Shown here piece by piece: positions 50,383 through 58,997 of a DNA stretch of 64,000 nt. Source of the stretch: Solobacterium sp. (GTDB taxonomy: Bacteria > Bacillota_I > Bacilli_A > Erysipelotrichales > Erysipelotrichaceae); NCBI GenBank assembly GCA_024693325.1, contig JAILLA010000100.1, positions 1-64,000 on the forward strand, given 5' to 3'. The translations under genes and the position numbers were made by a program. The number at the start of each line of letters is the position of its first letter. Positions within the stretch are counted from its first letter, which is position 1. Under the pieces are notes generated by a model. The model did no database searches. It was not told where the DNA came from and saw only the letters and a program-made list of their open reading frames with translations.

Positions 50383-52656
50383 ATGGAATATACCAATGAA
50401 CAGATACGTGCTGCATATGCGCTGAATCTATGTACTGTTTCCGTATCCCAGATCATTGATTATGCTGATGTGAATATCATGGAACAGGAGTATGAAGCGA
50501 TCCTGAATAATCTGAACCTGGAACAGTTTCCGAAGGATGAAGCACTCCTGAACATACTGAAACAGATCCTTGATACGATCACAACTTTCCGGATCAATGA
50601 GGAAGATAAGATCCTTGTTGAAAAAGAATATCAGCAGAAGGTAAAGAATGGTATCTGGGAAGCCGTTCCGAGCATTGGAATGATCATTGGAGGTGTTACT
50701 CCGCTTACAATGTCTCTTTCACTTGTTACACAGATCGGAATCAGCTATATGAATTACCGCCGGTCAAAGGCAGAACGTGAGATCGAAGTGGATAAGGCAC
50801 GTCTGAAGCTCGACAATGCGGCACTGGAGCAGTTCAACGCGCTCAGAAGAAACCTGTTTGATACGGCATGGCGTTTGTCAGACAGATATGGTTTTTCTGA
50901 TGAACTGAGACTGAGTGAAAAGCAGATCCATCAGTTCAACATGATCCTTATGGACAGTGATCCTGTAAGAAAATTTGAACGTCTCGATATGATCAAGGAT
51001 GACTTCATGGCATATCCGCCGTTCTGGTATTACTACGGAAATACGGCAGACACTATTGCGGACTCACCGGTCATGATCAATCTCGGAACAAGGGATAAAT
51101 ACCGGAATACAGCCATGGAAGCGTTCCGGCAGTTCCGGGAGGTGAACAAGTACAGTCTTTTGAGACAGGACTGCATCGCCTCGGCAAATGCACTGGAACT
51201 TGCTGATCTTCTGGATCAGAAGAATGATGTGCCTGAGATCAGTGACCTGGTCGGTGAAGCTGTAAGATTCTCCGGTAAAGAAAACGATATTCTGCAGCTT
51301 GCTGCGATGGAATACCTGAATATCGGAATGCAGGAAGAAGCAGAGAAGATACTGAGACAGCTGGTCAATGAACAGTACAATACCATAATGAATGCCCAGC
51401 TGCTGAGCGGTGTCTATATCAATGCTGTACGTAAAACCGGTTCTGTTGAAGCAAAACAGAACTATCGTATCCTTGCTTCAAGAGTCGGTCTCAACAAGCT
51501 TTTCCCGATGCCTCAGAATAACGACGCAGAACAAATGCTTGAAGAGAAGTTCACAAATGAACAGAAGAAACTGCTGACAATGAAATACAGGATCGTTTTT
51601 GATGAACTGGCTGACAGGTATGCTGAAAAGTTTAAGAATATCATTCCTGCGCCAAGCACTAAAAATCCTGATCTCCAGAAACGTGAACAGATATTCCGCG
51701 TGTTTTCTGATCCGGGTAAAGCTGAACAATATATAGCAGTTCTGCGTGATGCAGGGATCCCGTTCCGTATCATTGACCTGCTGAATGATATATTTGAAGA
51801 CTGCGGTACGATCTCCTTTATCGGTGATGCAGTCATGGACAGACTTTACAAGGATATCGAAAAGGCTGTCTTCGCACACCAGGAATACTTTGCCCAGATG
51901 CAGAAAAAGCTCAATGATGGTTCTTTTGAAAAAACTGACATGGAACAGCTTCTGGATCTTGATCTGATGGCATTTACATCGGAACTGTATAAGGACCTTG
52001 GACAGGAAACGATCAAATATGTAGAAACAAGAGAAGAACTCCTTGATTTTTCCATTGCGGATATCAATCTGATGGAGTTCTGCCGCCAGCATAATTTAAG
52101 TGATCCGACGCTCAGGATCGGAAAAGACGGCAATGAACTGAGAGTTCCATCAGTTCCGAAAAAACGAAGACTGGAATATGCGCTGCTCGGCAGTGAAGCG
52201 ATCGATGCTTCAAACCAGAATGCAAATTCGACTGAAATGCTGATGATCATCAAAGAACAGATCCCGAAGATCCTGAAACCAGACAGCGGTTCCAAGTTCT
52301 TTATGCGCGATGATTCAAAACTGGACAGATACTTCAACAAAGTCTACCTGCTCAAAAAGGATCCTGCTTTAAGAACACACACGCTTGCTATCCTTGACGG
52401 AACCGGTGCTACCATCAGCGACCTGATCTTTACCACACATGGTATCGTTACTGTCAGAGGTCAGATCGTCAGAAAGATGATCCCGTATCATGACATTGAA
52501 TGGTCTGATGGAATCAATAAAGAGCTTGTCATAGACGGATGGTATATCAATGACGATGTCAATATGGACGCGTTATACGCACTGATCAAACGTCTTGCCG
52601 AAAGGGCGGAGGTGCTTCCTGAATTCAGTGAAGCAAGATTCGGTATCCCTCAATAG
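50383..52656 (+). CDS. Large conserved protein of unknown function with PH-like C-terminus
   Basis: A 757-residue protein with no signal peptide. Residues about 90-125 contain a Gly- and Ile-rich hydrophobic patch (PSIGMIIGGVTPLTMSLSL...QIGISYMNYRR) long enough for one membrane segment or a re-entrant hairpin. Residues 125-620 are predominantly helical, with repeat-like stretches ('LQLAAMEYLNIGMQEEAEKI') suggesting a TPR-like scaffold. The last 90 residues ('ILDGTGATISDLIFTTHGIV', IPYHDIEWSDGI) have the strand pattern of bacterial PH-like domains. I recall similar proteins in other Firmicutes, all uncharacterised. AGGAGGG precedes the ATG. It is a single-gene unit between terminators. A membrane-associated scaffold is inference. 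Confidence 0.6.
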   Translation: MEYTNEQIRAAYALNLCTVSVSQIIDYADVNIMEQEYEAILNNLNLEQFPKDEALLNILKQILDTITTFRINEEDKILVEKEYQQKVKNGIWEAVPSIGMIIGGVTPLTMSLSLVTQIGISYMNYRRSKAEREIEVDKARLKLDNAALEQFNALRRNLFDTAWRLSDRYGFSDELRLSEKQIHQFNMILMDSDPVRKFERLDMIKDDFMAYPPFWYYYGNTADTIADSPVMINLGTRDKYRNTAMEAFRQFREVNKYSLLRQDCIASANALELADLLDQKNDVPEISDLVGEAVRFSGKENDILQLAAMEYLNIGMQEEAEKILRQLVNEQYNTIMNAQLLSGVYINAVRKTGSVEAKQNYRILASRVGLNKLFPMPQNNDAEQMLEEKFTNEQKKLLTMKYRIVFDELADRYAEKFKNIIPAPSTKNPDLQKREQIFRVFSDPGKAEQYIAVLRDAGIPFRIIDLLNDIFEDCGTISFIGDAVMDRLYKDIEKAVFAHQEYFAQMQKKLNDGSFEKTDMEQLLDLDLMAFTSELYKDLGQETIKYVETREELLDFSIADINLMEFCRQHNLSDPTLRIGKDGNELRVPSVPKKRRLEYALLGSEAIDASNQNANSTEMLMIIKEQIPKILKPDSGSKFFMRDDSKLDRYFNKVYLLKKDPALRTHTLAILDGTGATISDLIFTTHGIVTVRGQIVRKMIPYHDIEWSDGINKELVIDGWYINDDVNMDALYALIKRLAERAEVLPEFSEARFGIPQ

Positions 52657-52676
52657 ACCAATATCTCATACAACGC

Positions 52677-52704
52677 AAAAAGATGGCCTTCTGAGCCATC
52701 TTTT
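52677..52704. terminator. Bidirectional terminator between convergent genes
   Basis: AAAAGATGGC (52678-52687) pairs perfectly with GCCATCTTTT (52695-52704). The A and T ends serve the plus-strand gene ending at 52656 and the minus-strand kinase gene ending at 52739. Confidence 0.85.
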
Positions 52705-52738
52705 CAGTTGAATGGGATTGTGTACGTTTCAGCTGAGA

Positions 52739-53836
52739 TCAGCGGTTTACACGTGCTCCTGCGCCGCCCATGATCGCTTCAACTTCTTTCTTGTTAGCCA
52801 TGGATGTATCGCCAGGTGTTGTCATAGCCAGTGCGCCGTGAGCTGCACCGTAGTTGACTGCTGTTTCAGCATCGCAGCCGCTCATCAGTCCGTATACGAG
52901 ACCGGAAGCGAAGGAATCGCCGCCGCCTACACGGTCAAGGATCTCGAGGTTGTCATAGCTCTTGGACATGTAGATCTCGCCGTCAGCATAGACCATAGCT
53001 TTCCAGTCGTTGACTGTAGCTGTCTTGACAGTACGCAGTGTTGTAGCAACGACTTTCCAGTTCGGATATACTTTTACAGCTTCGTTCAGCATCTTCTTGT
53101 AACCGTCAAGGTTCAGTTCTTTCAGGTTTTCGTCGTTGCCTTCGATCTCGAAGCCCAGGCATGCTGTGAAGTCTTCTTCGTTGCCGATCATAACATCGAC
53201 GTACTTAGCGATCTCACGGTTGACCTGCTGTGCTTTTTCTTTTCCGCCGATTGCAGACCACATAGAAGGACGGTAGTTCAGGTCGTAGGAAACGATCGTT
53301 CCGTATTTCTTAGCTGTCTTGATTGCAGCAATAACAGTTTCGGAAGCTGTCTCTGACAGTGCAGCGTAGATTCCGCCTGTGTGGAGCCAACGGACACCCA
53401 GTGTACCGAAGATGTATTCGAAGTCGAAGTCTTCAGCTGTTGCTTTGGAAATAGCTGTATTAGCTCTGTCTGAGCATCCTACAGCACCGCGGATACCGAA
53501 TCCGCGCTCTGTAAAGTTGATACCATTACGGCATACTCTGCCGATTCCGTCTGTTGTCATCCATTTGATGAGGGAAGTATCAACGCCGCCCTGGCAGATG
53601 AAATCTTCCATCAGTCTGCCGACTTCGTTGTCAGCAAACGCTGTGATCGTTGCGGTTTTCAGTCCGAAGCATTTTCTGAGACCTCTGACAACGTTGTACT
53701 CTCCGCCGCCTTCCCAGGCTCTGAATGAACGTGCTGTACGGATTCTGCCTTCACCCGGATCGAGTCTCAGCATGATTTCGCCAAGGCTTACTGCATCATA
53801 GGTGTAGGTTCCTTCTGGTTTTAATTCGATCTTCAT
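52739..53836 (-). CDS. kdgK: PfkB-family sugar kinase, KdgK-like
   Basis: A 365-residue kinase. It begins with the family N-terminus ('AVSLGEIMLRLDPGEG'), shows the substrate GGG site ('RAWEGGGEYNVVRGL') and ends with the PfkB signature 'DRVGGGDSFASGLVYGLMSG' holding the catalytic Asp. The size and the FRAWEGGGEYNV region fit 2-keto-3-deoxygluconate kinase, which makes KDPG in hexuronate breakdown. No aldolase (kdgA) or uronate gene is adjacent, so the exact sugar is uncertain. The start at 53836 is chosen for the AGAGG seven bases upstream; an earlier in-frame start would add 44 unrelated residues. Leader contains a palindrome at 53921-53930. Confidence 0.8.
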   Translation of the reverse strand: MKIELKPEGTYTYDAVSLGEIMLRLDPGEGRIRTARSFRAWEGGGEYNVVRGLRKCFGLKTATITAFADNEVGRLMEDFICQGGVDTSLIKWMTTDGIGRVCRNGINFTERGFGIRGAVGCSDRANTAISKATAEDFDFEYIFGTLGVRWLHTGGIYAALSETASETVIAAIKTAKKYGTIVSYDLNYRPSMWSAIGGKEKAQQVNREIAKYVDVMIGNEEDFTACLGFEIEGNDENLKELNLDGYKKMLNEAVKVYPNWKVVATTLRTVKTATVNDWKAMVYADGEIYMSKSYDNLEILDRVGGGDSFASGLVYGLMSGCDAETAVNYGAAHGALAMTTPGDTSMANKKEVEAIMGGAGARVNR

Positions 53837-53920
53837 AATTACCTCTCTTCTTTCTGATTGTTTTTGTTCATCTGAAATTCTGAATGTTTCATTTGACCAT
53901 GACTTAAGATGTCTGTAATA

Positions 53921-53930
53921 AGTGATCACT
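53921..53930. promoter_or_regulatory. Palindrome in the kdgK-like leader
   Basis: AGTGATCACT is a perfect ten-base palindrome, with another GTGATC seven bases further on. It lies between the predicted promoter and the kinase start and could be a GntR-type operator. Short palindromes arise by chance, so this is weak. Confidence 0.25.
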
Positions 53931-53979
53931 ATGTGATCTGAATTATGCTCAGATACCTCCGCAAACAATCTTTTTCTAA

Positions 53980-53989
53980 ATTATAGCAT
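53980..53989 (-). promoter_or_regulatory. Extended -10 promoter of the kdgK-like gene
   Basis: On the minus strand TGC-TATAAT (plus 53980-53988) is a perfect extended -10 element. No good -35 is visible. The resulting leader is about 135 bases. Confidence 0.5.
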
Positions 53990-54948
53990 GAGGCTAAAAA
54001 TAGATAATGTTTATTTCAGACTAAAATATGGCTAAACCATACACATGATATACAGTGTCAGCAAGATGCTATCAGTACAGACAGAATTATATTCAGCCCG
54101 TAAACTATGCCTGGCGGAAGGGGAGAGGCAGATATGCCGGACCATACTTGCCTAACAGGAAATCGCAGGATCTTGTTTTTCACTCAGATATATACTTCAT
54201 TACAGGAAATAAATATGCATTTAATCAAATAACAAAACAAATAAAAATGAATGTCAGAAAAATATAAAATAAAAGCATGATCATAAGAAAATGATTAACA
54301 GACAATATCCTTATAATCATCGGATTTATATATTTACTTCGCATAATGTATGTTATGCGAATTTTATTTTTGCCGGTTTATAGGGGTGTTTTCCCCTGTG
54401 ATGGGTTCATCACGTAAAAATCAGTATTAACAATTAATTTGAAATAATACAGATAATATCTATCATATTTATTTTGATCAGCAATCCCATACCGCAGTAC
54501 GCCCAGGTCTGCGTGGCTTTATGGACTGAGCTGTGTGCTGCTGTATGTCATGGACGGTATATCACTGTATCTTTTCTGTGGCCGCGCATTACTCTATTAC
54601 ACTGGAATTTTATAGCGCATCACGCATCATCCTTTACCGGATTCGTATACATATCGCACATGTGATTTATATAGTTATCTGGTCAGAATTACATACATCC
54701 GGATTTTATGGTAAACAGGACAACATCGCTTCATATCATAAGATACATAGACTGCATCCCTTTTTCAGTATTACTTGTTAAATATATCACAAGTTCCGAA
54801 CGACCTTCTGACGCCTTCAATGATTGAATTCTTGGAATTATGAACATTCCGTATGACTCATGATCTGTGAAATTCAGTGATACCAGGTCAATGTAATTAT
54901 CTAGATTATCAGACGCACAGCTCCCCTACTGATTTCAGGAAAACACAA
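53990..54948. other. Gene-free AT-rich stretch
   Basis: About 960 bases, distinctly more AT-rich than the flanks. Short open frames of 60-82 codons exist (54055-54267, 54474-54665, 54533-54781), but none has a convincing ribosome site or recognisable product, and the last two overlap in different frames. Three adjacent hairpins at 54338-54413 are the only clear structure. It lies between divergent minus-strand units, and may hold a small RNA or decayed DNA. Confidence 0.5.
54338..54413 (+). other. Three tandem hairpins, candidate structured RNA or terminator
   Basis: Hairpin 1: TTCGCATAA (54338-54346) with TTATGCGAA (54353-54361), followed by TTTTATTTTT, a good terminator on the plus strand. 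Hairpin 2: GGGG (54383-54386) with CCCC (54393-54396). Hairpin 3: GTGATG (54398-54403) with CATCAC (54408-54413). No gene ends just upstream on the plus strand, so hairpin 1 would end a non-coding transcript. Confidence 0.45.
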
Positions 54949-54972
54949 TAAAAACGCCTGAAGATCAGGCGC
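54949..54972 (-). terminator. Terminator of the EIIB-like gene
   Basis: On the minus strand CGCCTGA (plus 54965-54971) pairs with TCAGGCG (plus 54955-54961), followed by TTTTTATT. Confidence 0.75.
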
Positions 54973-55024
54973 CTGTACTATGAAATGATTTTGATATATC
55001 AGATCAGCATGATCCGGTATACGA

Positions 55025-55429
55025 TTACTCTTTGTCTTTGGCTAAAGAACGGTGTGACTGGTTTCTGGAGACCAGTTCATGCATCGGTTCATCAGGGAAA
55101 GTGATCAGACCGCCCTTCCCATCTGCCAGCTTCAGAATGTCCTCAGCATCTTCAAAATATACGTCAGGATCTGTTTCTGCAGCAAACTTATATGGAATGA
55201 CATACAAAGGGATCCTGTATTCCCTGGGATCATCCTTGGCAGCCGTTTCTACGTGCGGCATCAGCATAGCGATATCCACCTCATCCTGGCGGTCATAAAG
55301 CTGTATAAACGGGATAAAGATGAATGAAACATCATCATCCAGTTCTTCTTCAGCACTCTCTTTATTCATTCTTTTGGCGAGAAAGCCTGATGCAAAGCCT
55401 TCTCCGCAGCAAATAGCGATTCTCAGCAT
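55025..55429 (-). CDS. Stand-alone PTS lactose/cellobiose EIIB-like protein
   Basis: A 134-residue protein resembling EIIB of the lactose/chitobiose PTS family. The N-terminal strand and P-loop 'LRIAICCGEGFASGFLAKRM' place Cys8 at the phosphocysteine position (family pattern C-x-x-G-M-S-T-S). Later 'VDIAMLMPHVETAAKD' and IPLYVIPYKFAAE fit the Rossmann-like half-barrel. EIIB accepts phosphate from EIIA and passes it to the sugar in EIIC, but no EIIA or EIIC gene is nearby and the protein has an extra acidic insertion and a basic tail. It may be a regulatory or orphan subunit. AGAGAGG precedes the ATG. Confidence 0.6.
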   Translation of the reverse strand: MLRIAICCGEGFASGFLAKRMNKESAEEELDDDVSFIFIPFIQLYDRQDEVDIAMLMPHVETAAKDDPREYRIPLYVIPYKFAAETDPDVYFEDAEDILKLADGKGGLITFPDEPMHELVSRNQSHRSLAKDKE

Positions 55430-55482
55430 AATACCTCTCTTTCAATCAGAGTACAGGATTGATCCGGTTCTCCGATGTATTG

Positions 55483-55512
55483 ATTATATAGAACAACCAA
55501 TCCTGTTTTCAA
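55483..55512 (-). promoter_or_regulatory. Promoter of the EIIB-like gene
   Basis: On the minus strand TTGAAA (plus 55507-55512), an 18-base spacer and TATAAT (plus 55483-55488), about 54 bases before the start codon. Confidence 0.55.
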
Positions 55513-55631
55513 TCATGAACTTCCGCATTAATTGTCTGAAAAACGATGTTCAACGTAAATGAACACCGTTTTGTATTTAAATTATGATCGATATCACTGT
55601 TATTGATATTAATTCAGATACAAATGAGTCA

Positions 55632-56309
55632 TTATCCCAGATAATGGAGACTGAGAGCGATCAGTACCTGACCGATGTAGTAAAGCGAAAGATTGGTGAT
55701 GCGAAGCGAGAATTTCGTTGTTTTCCCGAATGTATTGAAGATCAGTACGATATCGCTGAGCGTAAAGAATACTGCCCCTGCCGCATACATCAGCCTGAAT
55801 GTATCAGGTGTGCTCAGGGCGTTGCTGATGGCAATGCACGTCATGATAATGACAGCGCCTAGATAGAATACGCCGAAGACTTTATAGGCTATATTCACTT
55901 CCATCGTCTTGAAGATATAAGCAAGCAGTGCTGCTGCGATCACTGCCCCGATCAGTGCAGGAACAAGCGGTCCGCTGCTCAGCGGTATGATCGCTTTCAG
56001 ATAGAGGATATGACCGATCAGGAACGCGAGAATACCGGCCAGAAAGATCTTTTTGCCGTTTTCAGGATAAACGAACCTCAGGTTCAGCAGGATATCCCCT
56101 GCCATTCCGAAAAGAAGTCCGGCGACGATCGTTCTGACCAGTGAATGATCACCATATTTGATCCAGGCCAGTTCACCGACCAGTACGAACATCAATGAGG
56201 CTAGGCCTTTGAGTACGACTGCCTTTTTAAAATTCTCATCATGTTCGGTCTTGATAAAGAGTGCCTGTATGACGCATCCCGCCAGGATAAGCAGATAGTT
56301 AACAAACAT
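55632..56309 (-). CDS. YhhN/TMEM86-family lysoplasmalogenase-like membrane protein
   Basis: A 225-residue integral membrane protein with about eight hydrophobic segments. It has the YhhN family's conserved acidic residues inside membrane segments: 'LLFGMAGDILLNLRFVYPE' and 'VFFTLSDIVLIFNTFGK'. Eukaryotic TMEM86 members hydrolyse the vinyl-ether bond of lysoplasmalogens. Plasmalogens occur in strict anaerobes, so that activity is plausible here, but it is not shown for this protein. AGGTTT-type ribosome site GGAGG lies before the ATG. It is downstream of a terminator and may have its own promoter. Confidence 0.82.
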   Translation of the reverse strand: MFVNYLLILAGCVIQALFIKTEHDENFKKAVVLKGLASLMFVLVGELAWIKYGDHSLVRTIVAGLLFGMAGDILLNLRFVYPENGKKIFLAGILAFLIGHILYLKAIIPLSSGPLVPALIGAVIAAALLAYIFKTMEVNIAYKVFGVFYLGAVIIMTCIAISNALSTPDTFRLMYAAGAVFFTLSDIVLIFNTFGKTTKFSLRITNLSLYYIGQVLIALSLHYLG

Positions 56310-56327
56310 TTATGAAACCTCCGTCAT

Positions 56328-56370
56328 AAAAACACAGCCTTGTCTGTGTGATCTTACGGCTGTGTTTTTA
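56328..56370 (-). terminator. Terminator of the YegP-like gene
   Basis: AAAAACACAGCC (56328-56339) and GGCTGTGTTTTT (56358-56369) are perfect inverted arms. On the minus strand the hairpin is followed by the T-run of its own 3' arm. Confidence 0.75.
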
Positions 56371-56375
56371 TTCAA

Positions 56376-56753
56376 TTATTTGTCTTCTTCTTTGACTGTC
56401 GGTGAATCAACGGAATTCTTCTTGACGCTCTCAATACCGTTCAGGCAGCTCTTGAGTGCTTTATAGCCTTCGCTGGAGCCGATGTTCTGTCCGTTCTTTG
56501 CCTTCAGGCGGAAACGGAACTCGCCCTTCTTGTCTGTATAAACTTCGAATTTCGGGCATTTCTCAACAGCATATCCTTCTTTTGTCTGATCTTCGATCGG
56601 AGCGATCGGAGCATTCTTTTTAACGCTCTCAATACCGTTCAGGCATGATTTTTCAGAAGCATATACTTCAGATGAAAGGATGACCTCACCGTTGCTTGCT
56701 TTCAGATTGAATTTAATACCGGTTTTGGTCTGTTTAACAGCAAATTTACCCAT
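56376..56753 (-). CDS. YegP-like protein with two DUF1508 repeats
   Basis: A 125-residue protein made of two tandem repeats of the DUF1508/YegP domain: 'GIKFNLKASNGEVILSSEVY' with SCLNGIESVKKN, then 'FRFRLKAKNGQNIGSSEGY' with the same SCLNGIESVKKN. The fold is a small beta sheet with a helix; its function is unknown although it is widespread. GGAGG lies seven bases before the ATG. It has its own promoter and terminator, consistent with a highly expressed small protein. Confidence 0.85.
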   Translation of the reverse strand: MGKFAVKQTKTGIKFNLKASNGEVILSSEVYASEKSCLNGIESVKKNAPIAPIEDQTKEGYAVEKCPKFEVYTDKKGEFRFRLKAKNGQNIGSSEGYKALKSCLNGIESVKKNSVDSPTVKEEDK

Positions 56754-56787
56754 GATGATTTACCTCCGATAATGGTTTCTTGATTTC

Positions 56788-56817
56788 ATTATAATTGATT
56801 ATTTTCAATTTTGTGAA
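56788..56817 (-). promoter_or_regulatory. Promoter of the YegP-like gene
   Basis: On the minus strand TTCACA (plus 56812-56817), an 18-base spacer and TATAAT (plus 56788-56793). The spacer contains the inverted arms AATTGA/TCAATT, which may bind a regulator. Confidence 0.55.
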
Positions 56818-56855
56818 ACTTTGCATGAAACTTTCCGGGTGTTTGGCATACATCA

Positions 56856-56892
56856 TGAAAACAGACAGCATTTCTCCCAAAATACTGCCTGT
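56856..56892 (-). terminator. Terminator of the xseA-to-xerD operon
   Basis: A 13-base stem with two G-T pairs: ACAGACAGCATTT (56861-56873) with AAATACTGCCTGT (56880-56892). On the minus strand it overlaps the end of xerD and is followed by TTTTC. Confidence 0.7.
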
Positions 56893-57830
56893 TATTTGTC
56901 TTTGTTATCATCTTTGCGGAAAGAGATCTCCGGAAGATCCGCTTCCATGTTTCCGGGATGGAATCCTGCATATGCGTCGAACAGCTGTCTGTTCTGCACA
57001 TGCGTATAGATCTCGGTCGTCCGGATATCACTGTGTCCGAGCATTTCCTGTATGCTTCGCAGATCTGCCCCACCCTGCAGCAGATGGGTCGCATAGCTGT
57101 GGCGCAGCTTATGCGGTGTCAGATGCTTCCGGATGCCTGCTTTAACACACTGTTCGTTCAACAGCAGTTCAACAGAACGCACCGTGACCTTTCTGCCGAA
57201 CCGGTTGATAAAATACAGATTTGTTTTCTTTTGGAGATATACGGGACGCACGATGTTTTTCCATTTCTTCAGGATCTCCATCGCTCCGTCGGGAATCGGT
57301 ACCAGACGTTCCTTGCTGCCCTTTCCGAGCACCCTGACAAATCCTGTCTCCAGGTTGACGCGGTTGATCGTCAGGCTGACTGCTTCGGAAACTCTGAGTC
57401 CGCAGGAATAGATCATTTCCAGGATCGCATGGTGGAGAACGTCATCCGGTATCTCATCATCGAATGTTCCCATCAGGCGGTCGATCTCTTCGGGTGTCGC
57501 GAATACCGGAAGCTTTTTTTCACCATGGTGGACTTCCACATATTCAGCCGGATTTTCGGCGTCGTTGCGGTACTGGAGGAATGAATGGAATGAGCGGATG
57601 CTGGCAGCCATCCTGGAGATGCTTGTGCTTTCCTTGACAGTCGATTCCTCATGCAGGAAGTCTTCGATATGCGTGCTCTGAATATCATCCGTGTCAGATA
57701 CATCGTGCTTCTGCAGCCAGGCAATATACTGCTTCAGGTCATTGCAATAAGAGGATATCGTTCTCTGAGACATCCCCTTGTTGATCGTAATATCGGTTGA
57801 ATATTCCTGATAAGCTTCCAACAGTTCCAT
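56892..57830 (-). CDS. xerD: XerD-type tyrosine recombinase
   Basis: A 312-residue site-specific recombinase. The N-terminal SAM-like domain (residues 1-100, 'ISSYCNDLKQYIAWLQKHD') is followed by the catalytic domain with the Arg in SCGLRVSEAVSL, HKLRHSYATHLLQGG (His-x-x-Arg), LGHSDIRTTEIYTHV (His and nucleophile Tyr). XerC/XerD pairs resolve chromosome dimers at dif. The full active-site set and chromosomal housekeeping context favour Xer over an integrase. The start is two bases after dinB, with no strong ribosome site, suggesting translational coupling. Confidence 0.88.
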   Translation of the reverse strand: MELLEAYQEYSTDITINKGMSQRTISSYCNDLKQYIAWLQKHDVSDTDDIQSTHIEDFLHEESTVKESTSISRMAASIRSFHSFLQYRNDAENPAEYVEVHHGEKKLPVFATPEEIDRLMGTFDDEIPDDVLHHAILEMIYSCGLRVSEAVSLTINRVNLETGFVRVLGKGSKERLVPIPDGAMEILKKWKNIVRPVYLQKKTNLYFINRFGRKVTVRSVELLLNEQCVKAGIRKHLTPHKLRHSYATHLLQGGADLRSIQEMLGHSDIRTTEIYTHVQNRQLFDAYAGFHPGNMEADLPEISFRKDDNKDK

Positions 57831-57832
57831 AG

Positions 57833-58996
57833 TTATTTCAATATCTCACTGGCCCTGACCAGTTTTGCGCCTGTGATCTCTCTGTTCAGTTCCTTCAGCA
57901 CCTGTGATGTTTCAAGCTTTGCTTCATCGACCGGATTGAACAGGTCCAGCTGGGAGATCATCTGTGCATCTGATGCGAAGTCCGAAACGGATATGCCGAG
58001 CAGCCTGACAGGTTCATCATCCCAGTTGCTGTCAAAAAGCGTCATTGCCTGGACAAACAGGTCATCTGCCTTGAAGATCGGATGATCCAGTTTGACAGAC
58101 CGGTCGGATGAGCTGAAATCATAGTATCTGATCCTGATCGAGAATGAATACCCTGCTTTTTTGCTGTTGATGAGACGTTTGCTGAGCTTTCTGGACAATG
58201 TCCTGAACAGGCCCCTGATCTCATCGTAGTCCGTAATGTCTTCAAGCAGTGTTTCGGAAACACCCATTGATTTCGCGTCGTATTCCGTCACGATCGTACG
58301 GTCATCATGCCCGTTTGCCCTTCTGATGATCGATTCGGTATTCTTGCCGAATACAGGTCTCAGAATGGAAGGATCCTTGATCAGCGCAAGATCACGGATC
58401 GTATGGATACCCATTTCTTCCAGTACAGGGACTGTTTTATTGCCGACTCCGCGCATATCGCCGATCGGCAGCGGCCAGAGCTTGCTTTCGATCTCCCGTA
58501 TTCTCAGAACTGTAATACCCATCGGTTTCTTCATGTCGCTTGCCATCTTCGCAAGGAACAAATTCGGACCGACCCCGATGGAACATGACAGGCCAAGATC
58601 GTTGTATATGCGTTTCTGTATCGTTACGGCAAGATCCAGCGGATACTGGTATTTCCGAATGGCTTCCGTCATATCCGCATAGCACTCATCAATGGATGCC
58701 TGTTCGATCAGGTCTGTATAGCTGCGGATGATATTGATGAAGTCCTCAGACAGTTCACGATACCAGTTGAAATGCGGTGATACGATCTGCAGCTGAGGAC
58801 AGAGCTTCAATGCTTCTGCGACAGGCTGAGCGCTGTGTACGCCGAATTTACGTGCTTCGTAGGAAGCTGTTGAGACAACACTTCTTCTCGTCTGTCCTGA
58901 TACCGCGATCGGCTGCCCTTTCAGTGAAGGATCGAGCAGTACTTCCGCGTTGGCAAAGAAAGCGTTCAGGTCGATATGAAAATATACATGTGCCAT
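57833..58996 (-). CDS. dinB: DNA polymerase IV (Y-family)
   Basis: A 387-residue translesion polymerase. Palm motifs with the catalytic Asp9 in YFHIDLNAFFANAEV, 'VVSTASYEARKFGVHSAQP', and the Asp-Glu pair in QASIDECYADMTE; then the HhH thumb (LPIGDMRGVGNKTV) and the little-finger domain. The C-terminus has QLDLFNPVDE, resembling a beta-clamp binding motif (QLxLF). The start at 58996 follows the recN stop by one base. It is transcribed with recN and xerD, giving a DNA repair and recombination block. Confidence 0.93.
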   Translation of the reverse strand: MAHVYFHIDLNAFFANAEVLLDPSLKGQPIAVSGQTRRSVVSTASYEARKFGVHSAQPVAEALKLCPQLQIVSPHFNWYRELSEDFINIIRSYTDLIEQASIDECYADMTEAIRKYQYPLDLAVTIQKRIYNDLGLSCSIGVGPNLFLAKMASDMKKPMGITVLRIREIESKLWPLPIGDMRGVGNKTVPVLEEMGIHTIRDLALIKDPSILRPVFGKNTESIIRRANGHDDRTIVTEYDAKSMGVSETLLEDITDYDEIRGLFRTLSRKLSKRLINSKKAGYSFSIRIRYYDFSSSDRSVKLDHPIFKADDLFVQAMTLFDSNWDDEPVRLLGISVSDFASDAQMISQLDLFNPVDEAKLETSQVLKELNREITGAKLVRASEILK

Positions 58997-58997
58997 A

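Noticed and set aside
54055-54267. Possible 70-codon gene containing LVFHSD, reminiscent of the IS3-type transposase HSD motif
   Set aside because: Only six residues match, the flanking residues do not follow the transposase pattern, and there is no ribosome site or inverted repeat.
54474-54781. Two overlapping short open frames in the AT-rich kilobase
   Set aside because: They overlap in different frames, have odd composition (Trp, His, Cys rich) and no ribosome site or recognisable domain.
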